Source: Carettochelys insculpta (lineage: Eukaryota; Chordata; Testudines; Carettochelyidae). Taken from it: 64,000 nt of DNA. The position numbers and the translations under genes are program-made. The notes below the pieces were generated by a model. That model was not told the DNA's origin. It searched no databases and was given only the letters and a program-made list of their open reading frames with translations. This document shows positions 36,154-48,805 of this stretch, piece by piece; the stretch's first letter is position 1, and every line of letters begins with the position of its first letter. Location: assembly GCF_033958435.1 (NCBI RefSeq), contig NC_134138.1:210933298-210997297 (forward strand). Reading direction: 5' to 3'.

Positions 36154-37959
36154 GGCTATGTCTACACTACAAGATAAATTTAAATTGAAGGCAGTTAGCT
36201 CAATATGACAACGACACTGTCTTCACTGTAAATACCATTAGCCTGATTTAAGGAGCACTAATATGGATATCATAATATTGTCAGAACCAGATGGGCGTAG
36301 CATCAAGTTTGAACTTAAAAGTTTGAATAAGCCCAGTGTTGAAGTGCCACATCTTAAAATCAAATTTATTATCTTCCAGATGTGTCCCGTATGGAACCCA
36401 CAATGCCCTTCAGTGTTCTGCTCCGGCAGCTGCTGTCCAGGTGCACAGGAATTAGGTAACTGGAAGACCATGAATTTCAATTTGGGACCAGAACGACCAT
36501 GGCTGTGGGGTCATGTTTGTATGAGAGGCTGAGAAAAGTCCTACTTTGCTGTTAGTGCTGTGAGCGCACTTACCCATTACAAATAGCCCCAAAACAGAGT
36601 TCACGGTTCTGTTTCTACACTTGGTATTTTTTTCAGCACTGCCTGGCGCCAGCCGCTGCCCCGCCATAACATGTGACAGCAAGGCTGTTGTAGGGGTCAT
36701 ACTTGTATATGAGGCCGAGGAACTTCTTCTCAGCAGTTTACATTTGTGCATAACTCTCCTCCCTTCCTCCCTCACAGGCATCACACAGTTGGGAGCTTTC
36801 CCACACTCAACCACACCACATGGCTAATCCCTGACCCAACAAAAGGACTTGCCTGCCATTCAGTGCTGACCATGCTGCCAGGCAGCTCCATGTCCTGACC
36901 CCATACCCCACAGCCAAAAAAGATTCTTGGGGACCATGTCAATTGGCCATTCAACCTCCCAAATACCAAACCACCCCATGAGGGCAATGAAATTTGGTGA
37001 GCCCCATTCCTCCATCCCCCATGTTGGCAATGCCTGTGTAATGAAGAGGGAAGCCAAAAATCTATTTTCTGAGCCTTTTCTATCCTCTTTCTTCTAACTT
37101 TGGACCCCTTCACGCAGGGAAGAGCAGGTGAATGGCCAGTTGAGAATACAGACTGTGAACAGAAGCTGTATAATGGACTGGGAAGCAAAATATCATCCCT
37201 CACCAAATCTCTTTTTTCAAAACCTTTACTATCTATTCTTTCTTCATGCTTTCCATTGTCCCTGTATTATTTTCAGGGAACAGATGCAATCAAGGAATCA
37301 AGGGAGGGGGCACAGTCAGTGGAGGGCCAGCTGAGAACACAGACTGTCCACAGAAGGTGTATAGTGAACGGGGAACCCAAAAACCTTCCCCTCAGCAACT
37401 CTCTTTTTTCAAAAACGTACTTTACTATCTAATGTTTCTTCATGCTTTTCATTGTCCCTGTATTATTTTGAAGGATCATATGTAATTAAGGGGGTAGCAG
37501 TCGGTGGAGGGCCAGCTGAGAAGAACGCACCTGTTGATTTGTATAAAATCTATCATAATTCAGTTATAGCTCCAGTTTTTAAAAGTAATTCAGTTATAGA
37601 AGAAAGAGATTTCTTGTGCATTTAGGAATCTTTATTGATGTACTAGTTTTCCTTCCTTCCACTTGGAAAAATGGATGTTTGCTTACCACAGGAGGAGAAC
37701 AAGAGCTATGCAATGTGGGAAGATGATGTCAAATATCAGAGAAAACACCCAGAATGCTATGGAGTTGAGGGAACTGTGGCATAAGTTCCCACAATGCACT
37801 GCTGCAACAATCGATGTTCGCCGATTGAGTGTGGCAGCAATAAGTTAACGCTGAGGAGCATGTGGGGAGGTGAGGATAGTCAAATTCGAATTTATAAAAT
37901 CCCATGATACAAAATCTATATTAATAAATGCAAATTTATATCAGCATGTAGGCATAGTC
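36154..37959 (+). mobile_element. 1.8-kb TIR element N2, TSD CTA
   Basis: It begins GGCTATGTCTACACTACAAG and ends GCATGTAGGCATAGTC. CTA flanks both sides (36151-36153 and 37960-37962). It is the fuller of two copies (the other is 24765-26640, opposite orientation). Minus-strand frames at 36452-36814 (120 codons) and 36238-36480 (80 codons, starting MKFMVFQLPN) correspond to frames in the other copy. They match no transposase I know. A roughly 190-bp tandem repeat occupies 37128-37530. Confidence 0.82.
37128..37530 (+). repeat. tandem repeat, about 2.2 units of 185-190 bp, inside N2
   Basis: Units start near 37128 and 37319, with a partial third at about 37503. Each opens 'GGCCAGTTGAGAA' or 'GGCCAGCTGAGAA' and contains 'CTCTTTTTTCAAAA', 'TTTCTTCATGCTTT' and 'CATTGTCCCTGTATTATTTT'. 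Units differ by substitutions and small indels, so the duplication is not recent. Confidence 0.85.
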
Positions 37960-37962
37960 CTA

Positions 37963-38460
37963 CCCTCCTCCCCATCTCCAATTTATACCAGATTGCCTTT
38001 ATAGCTCTGCTCACCTTTCTCAAATCCCCAAGTGTATCATGAAACTGCTCCATGGGGGAGTAAAAAACATGATGAAAAAATGGTCATGGAATTGTAGTAC
38101 TGTATAGTGAGAGCATGGGGACTCAAGATGAGGGCCATGCAAGTAAGAAATGGAGAGGAGAAGATTCTGATGAAGCACAGGTTAGTGTGCCTTTTGTTAT
38201 ATGTAGTGTGTGCTCCTGTTTTTCACCTGGAAAAATAAATTCTGGGTATAAATCTTTTACTTGCAACCTTTATTTGATATCATTACAATGCCTATTTTAC
38301 AGATTGAATAACTAAAATAAAGGGAGTTAAGCAGTTGTTCTGGGGAAGCTGGAATGATGGTCTATTACATGATGCACAGACTATCAGGAGACCAGCTCCT
38401 TAGCAAGAGTTAGTAATGTACCTTCATACCACCTGAAGATCAAGTCATCTAGCCCTCAGT
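37963..38460. other. unique DNA, nothing recognised
   Basis: No repeat end or conserved frame is visible. Confidence 0.4.
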
Positions 38461-39159
38461 GGCTACGTCTACACGTGAAGCCAACATCGAAATAGCTTAT
38501 TTCGATGTAGCAACTATTTCGATGAATAACGTCTACACGTCCTCCAGGGCTGGCAACGTCGATGTTCAACTTCGACGTTGCGCGGCACCACATTGAAATA
38601 GGTGCTGCGAGGGTACGTCTACACGCCAAAGTAGCACACATCGAAATAAGGGTGCCAGGCACAGCTGCAGACAGGGTCACAGGGCGGACTCAACAGCAAG
38701 CCGCTCCCTTAAAGGGCCCCTCCCAGACACAGTTGCACTAAACAACACAAGATCCACAGAGCTGACAACTGGTTGCAGACCCTGTGCCTGCAGCATGGAT
38801 CCCCAGCTGCCGCAGCAGCAGCCAAAAGCCCTGGGCTAAGACCTGCTGCCCACGGTGACCATAGAGCCCCGCAGGGGCTGGAGAGAGAGCATCTCTCCAC
38901 CGCCCAGCTGATGGCCGCCATGGAGGACCCGGCAATTTCGACGTTGCGAGACGCGGATCGTCTACACGGTCCCTACTTCGATGTTGAACGTCGAAGTAGG
39001 GCACTATTCCGATCCCCTCATGAGGTTAGCGACTTCGACGTCTCGCCACCTAACGTCGAAGTTAACTTCGAAATAGCGCCCGACGCGTGTAGCCGCGACG
39101 GGCGCTATTTCGAAGTTAGTGCCGCTACTTCGAAGTAGCGTGCATGTGTAGACACAGCT
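38461..39159 (+). mobile_element. ~700-bp Harbinger-type deletion derivative, copy D, TSD AGT
   Basis: It begins GGCTACGTCTACACGTG and ends GCATGTGTAGACACAGCT. AGT is duplicated at 38458-38460 and 39160-39162. It has the same orientation as 8789-9498 but lacks about 16 bp of the subterminal ATTTCGAT cluster. The 121-codon frame (38773-39138) is open. The 105-codon frame is broken where the other copies have CGA (now TGA, near 38592), a typical methyl-CpG decay. Confidence 0.92.
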
Positions 39160-39162
39160 AGT

Positions 39163-40364
39163 AAGAATTATCTTTTGGAAGAATAGGGAATACTTTGAAA
39201 CTGTTTCTATGCTAGCTACAAATGTAATGCCTTTCTATAAAAAGTGCTTTCTGTAAACTAAACTACAGTAATCCCTCACAAAAAAGACAAAGGGTACTTT
39301 TTTCTTTAGAATGATCTTGTGAAAGAATAATCTAGAAGTTAGACACTCTAATGTTATATACAGTCATTGTGGAAGTTTTCATCTCCCAAATGTAAAACCT
39401 TTCCACACACCATTTGGGTAATTTATTATAATATTACACTAAATGAAATATGATGTTCTTTGGTAAAATATTAAATCAGTTAATCTACTAGATGTGAGTT
39501 TGATTAATGGTCTGTCTAAACAACCATTTTAGTTAGGAAAGTTCGAATAAGTTTAAGTGAATAAACTTGTGTGTTGGTAAAATAAACAGCAGACTTAAGG
39601 AATAATTTAGTTCATGGATTTACTACAACATAAATGCGTTTACAGAAGATTTAATATTTTGCTCATCTTTTACGAAAGCATACATTAAGTTAAATTAGTT
39701 CAGGATGGGCAGTGAAGATTCACACTATAAAGGAATGTGACTCACTGTGACTAGAATCACCTAGTGTGTGGATATTCAACTATGTGAGTTGGATCAAACT
39801 CAGTTATTTGGTTATTATTGTAATAATTTTGCTAACAATTATTATTTTAATTTTCAACTATTACTGTAACTGAAAAACTCTGAAGATGAAGACTGAAACA
39901 TTTTGGAATATTGTTTTTAATCTATAATATTACAGCAAGATCCCAGAAGATAATTCTTTATTACTGCATACTTTTTAGTATAACAAAATCGTTTTACCAA
40001 TCACTGTTTCCACTCAAATTTTTCATTGACATCTCCCATATGCACACTCATTGCACAGATATGCTGAGCTCCTTCATATTTTAAAAAATTGTGATCCACA
40101 TTTACAAACAAAGCACATACACACATGCCCACCCAAAGAAATTCTTGTGTTTGAGCTTGCACTGCAGGATATCTGGTACTGTAATGTGTTTGTGAACCTG
40201 ATACTAGTCATAATACCGGAACTAGTCGAAGAGTTTACACCTATATAGCCTTCTATTTGCCTTAAAACTCTGAAATTCTGCTAGCAATAAAATTTGCAAC
40301 TCCTTTACTTCAAGTGGCAGGACCTCTACATTTGGAGAAGAAATCCAGAGTGCTCTATGGTAGT
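39163..40364. other. unique AT-rich DNA, nothing recognised
   Basis: No terminal repeats, coding segments or retroposon tails that I can support. Confidence 0.4.
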
Positions 40365-40450
40365 GGCTACACTAGCCCCTGCCTTTCGAAATGGATATGC
40401 TAATGAGCCACTTCAGCAGATGCAAATGAGGTGGTGCCATGAAATACAAC
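40365..40450 (+). mobile_element. truncated G-type MITE (left arm only)
   Basis: GGCTACACTAGCCCCTGCC, CTTTCGAAATGG, 'ATATGCTAATGAGCC' and 'GCAAATGAGGTGGTGCCATG' follow the order of the left arm of 56521-56956; similarity then stops. No right arm is present. Confidence 0.7.
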
Positions 40451-40544
40451 ACCAAGAAGGGCATGGAAGTATTCAAGTTGTGTCAGAATAACAGCTAACT
40501 CACTCTCACCACAGGATGACAAGCACTTCCCTACTGTTCATCAC

Positions 40545-40752
40545 ATACCCAAGACTATGGAGATATACCTATCTTATAGATGTCATGAAGTTCAGTCCCC
40601 TATATTGACAGCCAGACGTATCACCATTCCTAGCAGGAATTTTTAATGTATTTGCCCCAGAGCCCTAAACAGCCCACTCAAGGGTTGAGCTCAAAACCCT
40701 GGGTTTAGCACGTGAAGGCTCAAACCCCAGAGCTATCCCTTCCCCCACAGCT
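40545..40752 (-). mobile_element. tRNA-derived SINE (turtle type), decayed
   Basis: On the minus strand the head reads GGGATAGCTC (A-box region), then 'GTTTGAGC', 'GCTAAACCCAGGGTTTTGAG' and a B-box-like 'TTGAGCTCAACCC', followed by 'GGGCTGTTTAGGGCTCTGGG' and a decayed body. This head is what I know from turtle Pol III SINEs and is the main clue to the host group. It is not a functional tRNA gene: the acceptor stem is not closed and the box elements are mutated. Confidence 0.75.
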
Positions 40753-42111
40753 AGCCCCCTCTCTAGGCTGCTTTTCTAGCTAGAAGTAATTTACGCAATG
40801 TGTACAAAGCAAATCACCTACATTATTTTGACTCACTTTATTTCAAACTTGATGCTGTCCAAATGCCACTGAAGTTCAACATAAGTGCCTATTTTGAGGT
40901 TGCCAATACTGCTGTCATGATGGTGGTAGCGGAAATGAAATACAGCATTTGAAATAGCTGCGCTATTTTGAGCCTGGAGAAAAACCACAGGGTTGGTATT
41001 TTGGGATACACACATATCCCAAAATAGCAACCACAGTCTAAACATAGCACAAGTATTTGCAGGGTGGTCTCATGTCATCTTTAGAAAAGAATGAGCTACA
41101 TTACTGTGGTATGATTTTCAAAAGCTTATGGTTGGCTTAATTCTGCTCCCATTGAAATCCATCAACTTCAACAGCAGCAGAGTTAGGCCAGTACTGAGTG
41201 CTTTGAACATTCTACTTCTAATGCTCACATATTGCTTCATCACCTCTCTAATACTGAGATAATTGCAAGAGATATAGAACATGAACTTAACAGAGAAAGC
41301 TACCACACCCTCCATCAGGTAAACAGACTTGTGACTTTCTCACATACAATTTTTAATTTGAAGATCCTCCTCTTTGTCTGCAGATATTGGTAAATTAAAC
41401 AGGAAACACGTTAGATTTTAGTTATTGTATTAGTCAACATGAATGTGTAATTTAAGTTGTTTAATTATGTAGTGACTGAGCGGGTTTCATGGTACCTGGC
41501 CAGGTCAGTTGAAATGTCTTTAAATCTTAACTGAAGCAAAACAGAAAGAAGATCAAAGCTTAGCTTTCAAGTTACAATTATAAATACAAAATGAGGAGTT
41601 CTTAATTCTGCAGATACCAGGTTTGCATACAGCATTAGCTATTTTCCAGTACATTTCCATTAGTAATGTCTTTGCTGATTAGGTTTTTTCTAAATTAGCA
41701 TGTTTATCCATTAGCATATCAATATTGCTGCCAACCATCCTCTTAATTTTTTAGCTTTCTTGCCACAATTTTAAAAAAAAAAATTGCCAATAAAAGCAAG
41801 CTTTTTCTTGTAGCCTTAATTAACTCCAACACAATTGTGTTTTGTTTCCCCTTTTTAAATAATAGTGTGTAATATTTACTCAGATTATAGACTTGCCTCT
41901 TTCAAAAACACCAGTAACTTGAATAATCAAAAACCTCACATTTTTTCAGCTTGGCATGAACAAAAACTAGGGCAATTCCGAGGGTGGAGAGGTTTGGAGA
42001 AAGTTTTACTAAAAAAGGGAAGTCTCATCACAACCTATTTTATTTAAAAAGGGACTTCTAAGGATAATCTCATGGGGAAAACTGAAAAGGTGAAGGAGGA
42101 AGGAAAAGAGC
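40753..42111. other. unique DNA with a degenerate TIR element relic
   Basis: The stretch 40880-41048 contains 'GAAATAGCTGCGCTATTTTG', 'ATTTTGGGATAC' with its mirror 'TATCCCAAAATAGC', and ends CAGTCTAAACATAGC, which looks like the right part of a decayed Harbinger-like MITE. An old CR1-type relic lies at 41136-41190. The remainder is unassigned. Confidence 0.4.
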
Positions 42112-42438
42112 CAGGGGTCTCCAACCTTGCCAAAGCGGAGTGCAGAAATTTGACCTTTTGGCCTACATGTATGGTCCGAGTGCTGGTGATACTTTTTAAA
42201 GTCACTAATACTCCTACTTACAACAGCTTCATTCATAAATAAAGATGCAGAGCTTTAACATTTAGGTGGTGATTATTAGCACTAGCTGGTCTTTTGTTAA
42301 TCCACTGGTGGCGTGGCTTTGAGCAAACTCTCAGCTGCATGGAGGAAGAGGGGCAGAACTGAACTCACACTTTCTGTGCCAATGAAAATTGGCTCACATG
42401 CCACTCTTGGCATCCATGCCAGGGGTTGCAGACCCCTA
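42112..42438. mobile_element. hAT-like MITE
   Basis: Left CAGGGGTCTCCAACCTTGCC and right CAGGGGTTGCAGACCCCT form the inverted ends typical of hAT elements. The length is about 327 bp. I could not find an exact 8-bp duplication. The interior contains 'GTGGCGTGGCTTTGAGC' and 'CTCACATGCCACTCTTGGC', and has no coding capacity. Confidence 0.7.
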
Positions 42439-45329
42439 GAATAGATCATGGGAAAGGTGGTGTGTTTATATCCAGATACAGTGGGCTTTATTTTGATCTC
42501 ATTTACTCTACTTTTTCACTAAGGTTCCTCCACTGACTTTAGTGAACGTTTTTGCTTATTTATATCTTTGTACTGAGAGAAGAATCTGGTCCAATTCTTC
42601 TAAAAGCTTCCGTTTCCTCATATTTCTTACGTTCTCTATCACATATAATTCTCTTCATTGCTTTGACATGTTCAATTACCTTAATTTAAAGTCAGTCACA
42701 GCAGAGTAGCTAACACGGTGTTTAACAGAAGTATACAGGGAGCAAGTTAGAATATACAGCAATGCCAGTTTCTACTGTCTACACTGTTATTCAGGACAGA
42801 TACTCTTGTCTGACATAATTAAATCTTGATGGTAATTATTTCTGCTGATTCCTGGTAGACTGCTGTTAAAGATATGCTTATCCACTTTCATGCACACTAT
42901 CTTATTAAACTAAATGCACTCTAGCAATTATAAAGCGGCATGTTTTAAATTTGGATTTTTCTAAAAGTTTTTAAAAATAAGGAGAAGATAAAGCTTTCTC
43001 TAAAATGATCCCTTGTGATTAAAAGCCATGAGAGTGAAGACAGCATATGAAATCACAACACCTGCAGAGAGCAACTTGGGTGTGTGGTGGTAAAGGGTTT
43101 TTTTTTTCATTTTTATTTTATTGTCCAATAAGGAGGGTAAATGTCAATGCAGTTGATCCCTTTATGTGTTGCCTTGCAGAAGATTAAACAGATACCATAA
43201 AAAGGTTATTTCTTATTATTCAATGTTGTAGTATTAGAGTAACAAACTTCCATGAGACAATCTTGTTAATTTATTTAATGTGAAACATGCATTTAAGCAT
43301 GTTTTTTTCTACTTTATTTGGCAGTGGAGGGAGGGGACATTGAAGATAACTGTGATATTAATACCTTCAATATTTACTTTATCCGCCAAGGGGCAAACAA
43401 GCCATTCAAATCCTGAATCCAAATAAACATGGAATCTGATACAAATACTGAATCTGAGTACAATCTGAATTGTTTCATTGTCTAGATGTGTTAAAAAATC
43501 AGATATGATCTGTTTTAAGTGTCTGAATAATATGATTAAAACTGCTCCTTAAACTTTTCCAGTATTCATACCTAGGAACATAAAGTATTTTCACCATTCA
43601 AGTACATTTACCATGAGCAAATGTTTAAACAAAAGAACTAGAGTTCTTAATGAAACATCCTCAAGAAAATGTTTAAACTTTGCCCTTAAGTTTACTTTGT
43701 TCACTAATAGCCTTCTATTTCTAGTCACGAATAAGAAGGGTAGGTTCAATGTGTTAATAAGAAAAAAGTAATAATATTTAATTAATTCTGGCTGAACACA
43801 CATGGTTTAATATACTTGGCAATATCATTCCATCACATGATATGATAACTTAATGGAACTTTTTTATTTAAATTGCTGGCAAGTTTATGAAATTATAAAG
43901 CAAATAGGCCATGCACTTGGGTGTAATTGACTGTATAAATGTGTTTTATACTATAGTGTCAGAAAATTAGCCAATCCCTGTCACAGAATCAATTATTATC
44001 TAGCTGTATTCCACAAACACAATAGCCAAAATAAAGCACTAATAGGAGAAAAAACTGTGATTTTTAATCTTACATTGTACGTCTTAAAGTCAGACAATAA
44101 ACATTCATAACCTGTATAATGATCTTAAGATATTTCCATGGCCAAATGAGTTCACAGATGAAGATTCCTTGGTGCTGAAGGAATTCCTTAAGTGGAGATG
44201 GTAATTTTGTTTTTATTTGTCTTTTCCTCTTCAGATCAGCCAAGTGAATAATAAATATTTTAGTGAGACAAAGGATATAAGACTAGACTAATAGACTGAA
44301 TTTTCCAAAGCCTATTATGGATACCCAGTTTTCACTGGCATCCAACCCCTGTTTGTCCTGGAGTTGAAATTATTGGATATATTCTACGTTTCTCTATTAT
44401 GCAGAACAACTGGGATATATCTTCACTGCAGAAGGAAGATACATTTTCTAGTTTGGGTTGACCAGGTTAGGGTGCTAAAAATAACTGTGTGGTCATAGCA
44501 GCATGGTCAGTGATTCAGGCTAGCCGCCCTGAGTACAACCCCACCTGCAATCATAGAGATGTATTTGAGGGGAGATTGCCTTTGCTGCTCCCCATGCTGT
44601 ACTGAAGTTGTTTGCTTCTCTCTTCTTGCACATCTTATTAACATCTTATTATCTATAGTCCATATTTCAACCCCAAACTGTGCTTTTCATTGTATTATGT
44701 GGGCTCTTGTTCTGCACTGACAGACATTGATGTTTTAGGAATACAGTGAAATATAAAGCACTTGCCTTAAGGAACTTCTAGTCTAAAAGCCAAATTATCC
44801 CCTCAGTGACCCTAGGAGGATCTGCCATAAACAGAGCAAATCTGTGTGCAATGAAGAGTGACTTCTGAGCTATACACCTATAAAACAGACACCTTTTTCT
44901 TAAAACTCTAACTGGTTCAACAATTCTAACCTCAGTTCCAGGATGTCAATTTTTATATGCTGAAGATAAGGCAGTAGCCAGTACACAGAATAACTCCTAT
45001 ATACAGGGCCAATAATTTGCTTGCCCTGCTATGCTGTGTCCATCTTTAGAGGGAGCAAAAGTTGAATATCAGATGAAGTAGGTCTCTTCAAATGACTGAG
45101 ATATTATGGATTTTGCTGTGCTAAGTCACTACCAGACTAGACAGCCTCACTGTGATTTCCCCACACATGGCCACAGGCTTGTCTTCTGAGAAATTTCCAC
45201 TGTGGATGAGGACTGATCTGTCATATGTAATGTCATTGCTTTGTAAAATGTGTTCACCTACATGTGATACAGTGTTATTGAAACCCCACAAAAATGAAGA
45301 AACAAGAAGCAAAACTTAAAAGAAACATA
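42439..45329. other. long unique AT-rich stretch, nothing firmly recognised
   Basis: Nearly 2.9 kb with no clear element. The stretch 44410-44600 ('CTTCACTGCAGAAGG', 'GAGTACAACCCCACC') may be a decayed MITE. No coding segment is supported. Confidence 0.4.
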
Positions 45330-45679
45330 TATATTCAGAGCTAAAGCAAGAAACAAGATGTAATCCCCAGAGGTCTCACTAACCTTAAACAACCTGACCA
45401 ATGTATACAACCCCAAATATATTAAACAGCTCTGCACAAGAACTCCAGAAAAAGTATGGGACCACTTACTGCTCCTCACCTAATCTGGAACAAGAAATCA
45501 TTATCTCAAACAAGAAATCATTATTCTCCCCTACACTGGAAGAAAATAAATCAGTAGAGTTACATGGAAATCATGCAACAAATCCCAAACAGAGCAAAAT
45601 ACACTGATTACAGCTATCCAACCCAAAAACAAAAAGCAGAACCAATTTTAACTACTTCCAGCCCACAGAACTCCATCTC

Positions 45680-45695
45680 CACACACACACACACA
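45680..45695. repeat. (CA)n microsatellite
   Basis: Eight CA units within the 5' part of the Penelope relic. Confidence 0.85.
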
Positions 45696-46554
45696 ACCTG
45701 AACATCATCAATTCATAAAAACTACCCCAGCTGGAGTTGAATCATCTGTCCTCGATAATGGGCTGCCCTTCTGCTCCACCACATACAATACCATATTAAA
45801 ACTGGGAGAATGAGAATTCTTCTACTGATTATTTCAAAGAACTCTTTCACAATTACCATAACACCACCAAGAATCATAAGAAAAAAAGAATAATCTGACT
45901 GGACACCACAGAGCAGACAAGAAAATACTCCTGATCATCACATCGAGTGCTTCAGGAAAATAAACTGACTGAGAAATCTTTAACCTACAGGACATCCGCA
46001 AAAATCTCTTCACCACTGAGAGGACAACTATATGGTTCCTGAAATCCAGCTACCAGCTAATGATCAAACACCTGTGGCTGTACTTCTGGTTTGGATAGTG
46101 TTAAGAGGGTTGCCCAATATGCCAGCTTCTTCATGGACACTGCAAAGAAGAATTTCTGGGCAAATGCACCACAGACCCAATGTTGTAGCTGACAAACATT
46201 GATGATATTTTCATTCTCTGGCAGATGATGAAGTCCCTCATAGATTTATACCACAACTTCAACAACTACCCATCCATTAAACTCCCTATAGAACAGCCCC
46301 ACATGTGCATCCACTTCTAGGACACCATGATTGGTTTCAGCAAATGAACCCTACAGACAATCAAATAAGTACAAGAAATGCTTATATAGGTACACCAACA
46401 TTTACAGAGCCAATAACCAGCACAAACACAGCAAGAAATCCATTATCGGCAGCCAGGCACTCTGATATCACAGATTACACTCAGAGGAGAATGTCTGGGA
46501 TATACATCTTACTACACTTAAAACAAACTTCACCAAACAAGTATACTTCTTCAA

Positions 46555-47001
46555 GGCTATGTAAGTCTACATGACAGGCTTTTCCTGGCAAAACTGAACT
46601 TCTGTTGGGAAAAAACACAGAGCGTCTACACACAAAATTTGCTTTGTTGACAGTTTGTCAACAAAACCTGGCACATCCATCAGCAGCGATATACCTCTCC
46701 CTGTTCATGGATAAATCGTCTCTTGACAGTATTCTGTCAACGAAACAGCTGTGTAGATGCTCTGGGGCTCTTTCGTTCACAGACACGGCTTCTGGTTCAC
46801 CAGGCAGCCCTATTTGCAGAACTTGCAGCCAGCCATTCTGTCAAGAAAGGGCTAGGCAGTCTGGCAGCTCTCTGTAGACAGAGCGGATTGCTCAGTTGAT
46901 CTGCTTTTATTTGTAGATGCAATGTGTTGACAGAAGTTTTGCTGGGAAATCCCTCCCGACAGTGACTTCTGTCAAAAGAGCTTTCTCACGTAGATCTGGC
47001 C
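46555..47001 (+). mobile_element. GTCGACA-type TIR element, copy K3, TSD CAA, inside Penelope
   Basis: It begins GGCTATGTAAGTCTACATG and ends CTCACGTAGATCTGGCC. CAA is duplicated at 46552-46554 and 47002-47004. The interior has 'GAGCGTCTACACACAAAATT', 'TTTGTTGACAGTTTGTCAAC' and the other K landmarks. Its insertion into the Penelope element orders the two events. Confidence 0.9.
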
Positions 47002-47850
47002 CAAAGAAGTAAATTGTAAAAATCATCAGCAAAGTTTGTTTTGTATTTTTAAAAGAATCTGGCAACCACACTCCCTGGTTGTCATCTGCCACCTCACACT
47101 GGCACCCATACAGCACATCATCATACAGCTTCAACCATACTCAGTGGGGAAATCTCTCCTGATCCTTTTCTCTGGCTTTCAAATACCGGCCCACCCAACT
47201 TCTCCAGATGTCTTCAGAAGCAAGCTCCCCACAGACAAGGACACACCAACTCAAAGTGACACCCAATACTGCCAGAAAAAAATAAATTAAATACATGCAG
47301 ATAGATTTTCACTGCAACAATGACCAAAACCTCCTACAACATACCTTTCACAATCAATGGATCCTACACATTCCTGTAACAATATATGGTTTACCTCCTC
47401 CAGTGCACTGAATGCTCCAACAACAATGTTGCGGGTGAAACTAGACAATCACCATACTGTGAAATGAATTAACACAAGAAAAAGATAAAAGACACTAAAT
47501 CACCTTTGGGTGAAGACTTTTTAGAAAATGATCACTCGATCTGTGCTCTAGTAGTCCTCATCCTCAAAGGAAACCTTCTTAAATTCATTAGTTTACTAGA
47601 CACTAAAAATTATGGTCTTAATAATGGTGCTGGATTTATGGTGTATTAGAACAGTTTGTTACCCACTAACAGGACACTTCTTAGTGCCTACTTTTTTGTT
47701 AAATTAGCTGTTCCCTGTGTTTAGCTGTGACACTAAATACCGTTTCCAAACTGAAGGAAGAGCCCTGTACAAAAGCTTTTCTCTGTCACCAGCAGAAATT
47801 GTTACAATAATGCTATTAACTCACCTACCTTATCTCTTTAGCTTCCTGGG

Positions 47851-48805
47851 ATGATACAGGTACAATGTGGCATACAACAATGGCAGAATCGCTCTTGGGG
47901 AGTTTTTTTTCTGCTGTTCATCCTATATTTTCCGTTTTTTTATTTCACTCCATTTCTCTCAGGTGTAACCTCAAGAGGAATCCTAAATAATTCCTCTCCA
48001 TTCTTTTCTTAGTTATTAAAAATAGAAACATACTTTGTGCATTTTAATCTATCAAATATTATGTATTTGTAAATGACATCTGCCCTCTACTGTTAATTGG
48101 GATCCTGCTGATACCAAGGAGTAGAGCTAGTGAAAATAAACATTTGCAGGAATTTTTCAAAAACGTGGTCAACCACAGATCACTAAAATTATTCAAAAAA
48201 AATCACCTGCCTATGAGTAATCTGATGAAATTTTTCAAAAAACATTTTCCTGGGGACATCAAAATTGAATTGTTTATAAGAAAAACCTTCAAAAACTGAA
48301 AATTCCACCCTGCCGTAGCTGGGAAATGCTGGCAAAAGTTTAGAATCCCAACCTAATACAAAGCAGAAAAGTGGAGAAAAACTTTGAAGCAGCATCTACA
48401 TTTCTCAAGGATTAACACAACCCCAGGACTGCCTGAGATTTCCTCATTGTTAGCTTTGATCTAACCCCTACAGTTATTGCTGACTATCCAGGTTTTTGTA
48501 GAATTTCATGGTGAAGAACTGTGCCTAGGAGCCTGCTGGCTCATTATTCACCTACTTTTTTTTTTCACAGACAAAATAAGGATAGTTGTGTTGTCTGAAA
48601 ACTACTCTTATGATCCATCCAGTCCTGTTGAAATTTTGAAGATTTTGCCATTTACTCAGTGATGTTAACATTCCAGAAAATATTGAGGCAACTGCCTTTT
48701 CCGGAAACCTTCATTTTGATTATGTCCATTTACACCAAACTCTGATGGTGAAGTTACTTCAGCTATTTTGTCTGTGGAAATATATATTTAATTAGCCAAT
48801 GTCAA
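47851..48805. other. unique DNA, nothing recognised
   Basis: Frames up to 68 codons, no domains, no repeat ends. Confidence 0.4.

Larger units (their letters stand above)
45330..47850 (+). mobile_element. Penelope-like element, decayed, interrupted by a MITE
   Basis: The stretch 46190-46330 translates with 'NIDDIFIFWQ' followed by 'NNYPSIKLP' and 'IHF.DTMI', the catalytic-palm and downstream signature of Penelope reverse transcriptases. After the insertion at 46555-47001 the frame resumes with 'KLPTDKDTPTQS' (about 47220) and a GIY-YIG-endonuclease-like tail ('VYLLQCTECSNNN...GETRQSPY' near 47380-47450). The 3' end at about 47750-47847 reads 'GAAGGAAGAGCCCTGTAC', 'AAAAGCTTTTCTCTGTCACC', 'TCACCTACCTTATCTC', the known 3' end of this class in amniotes. 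Many stops and shifts mean it is inactive. The 5' limit is uncertain. Confidence 0.75.

Noticed and set aside
38456..38680. Minus-strand frame MTLSAAVPGTLI, also seen in copies B and C
   Set aside because: It is antisense to the 105-codon frame in the same element. Simultaneous openness on both strands argues for base composition, not coding.
40660..40752. tRNA gene on the minus strand
   Set aside because: A- and B-box-like elements are present, but the cloverleaf does not close and a SINE body follows.
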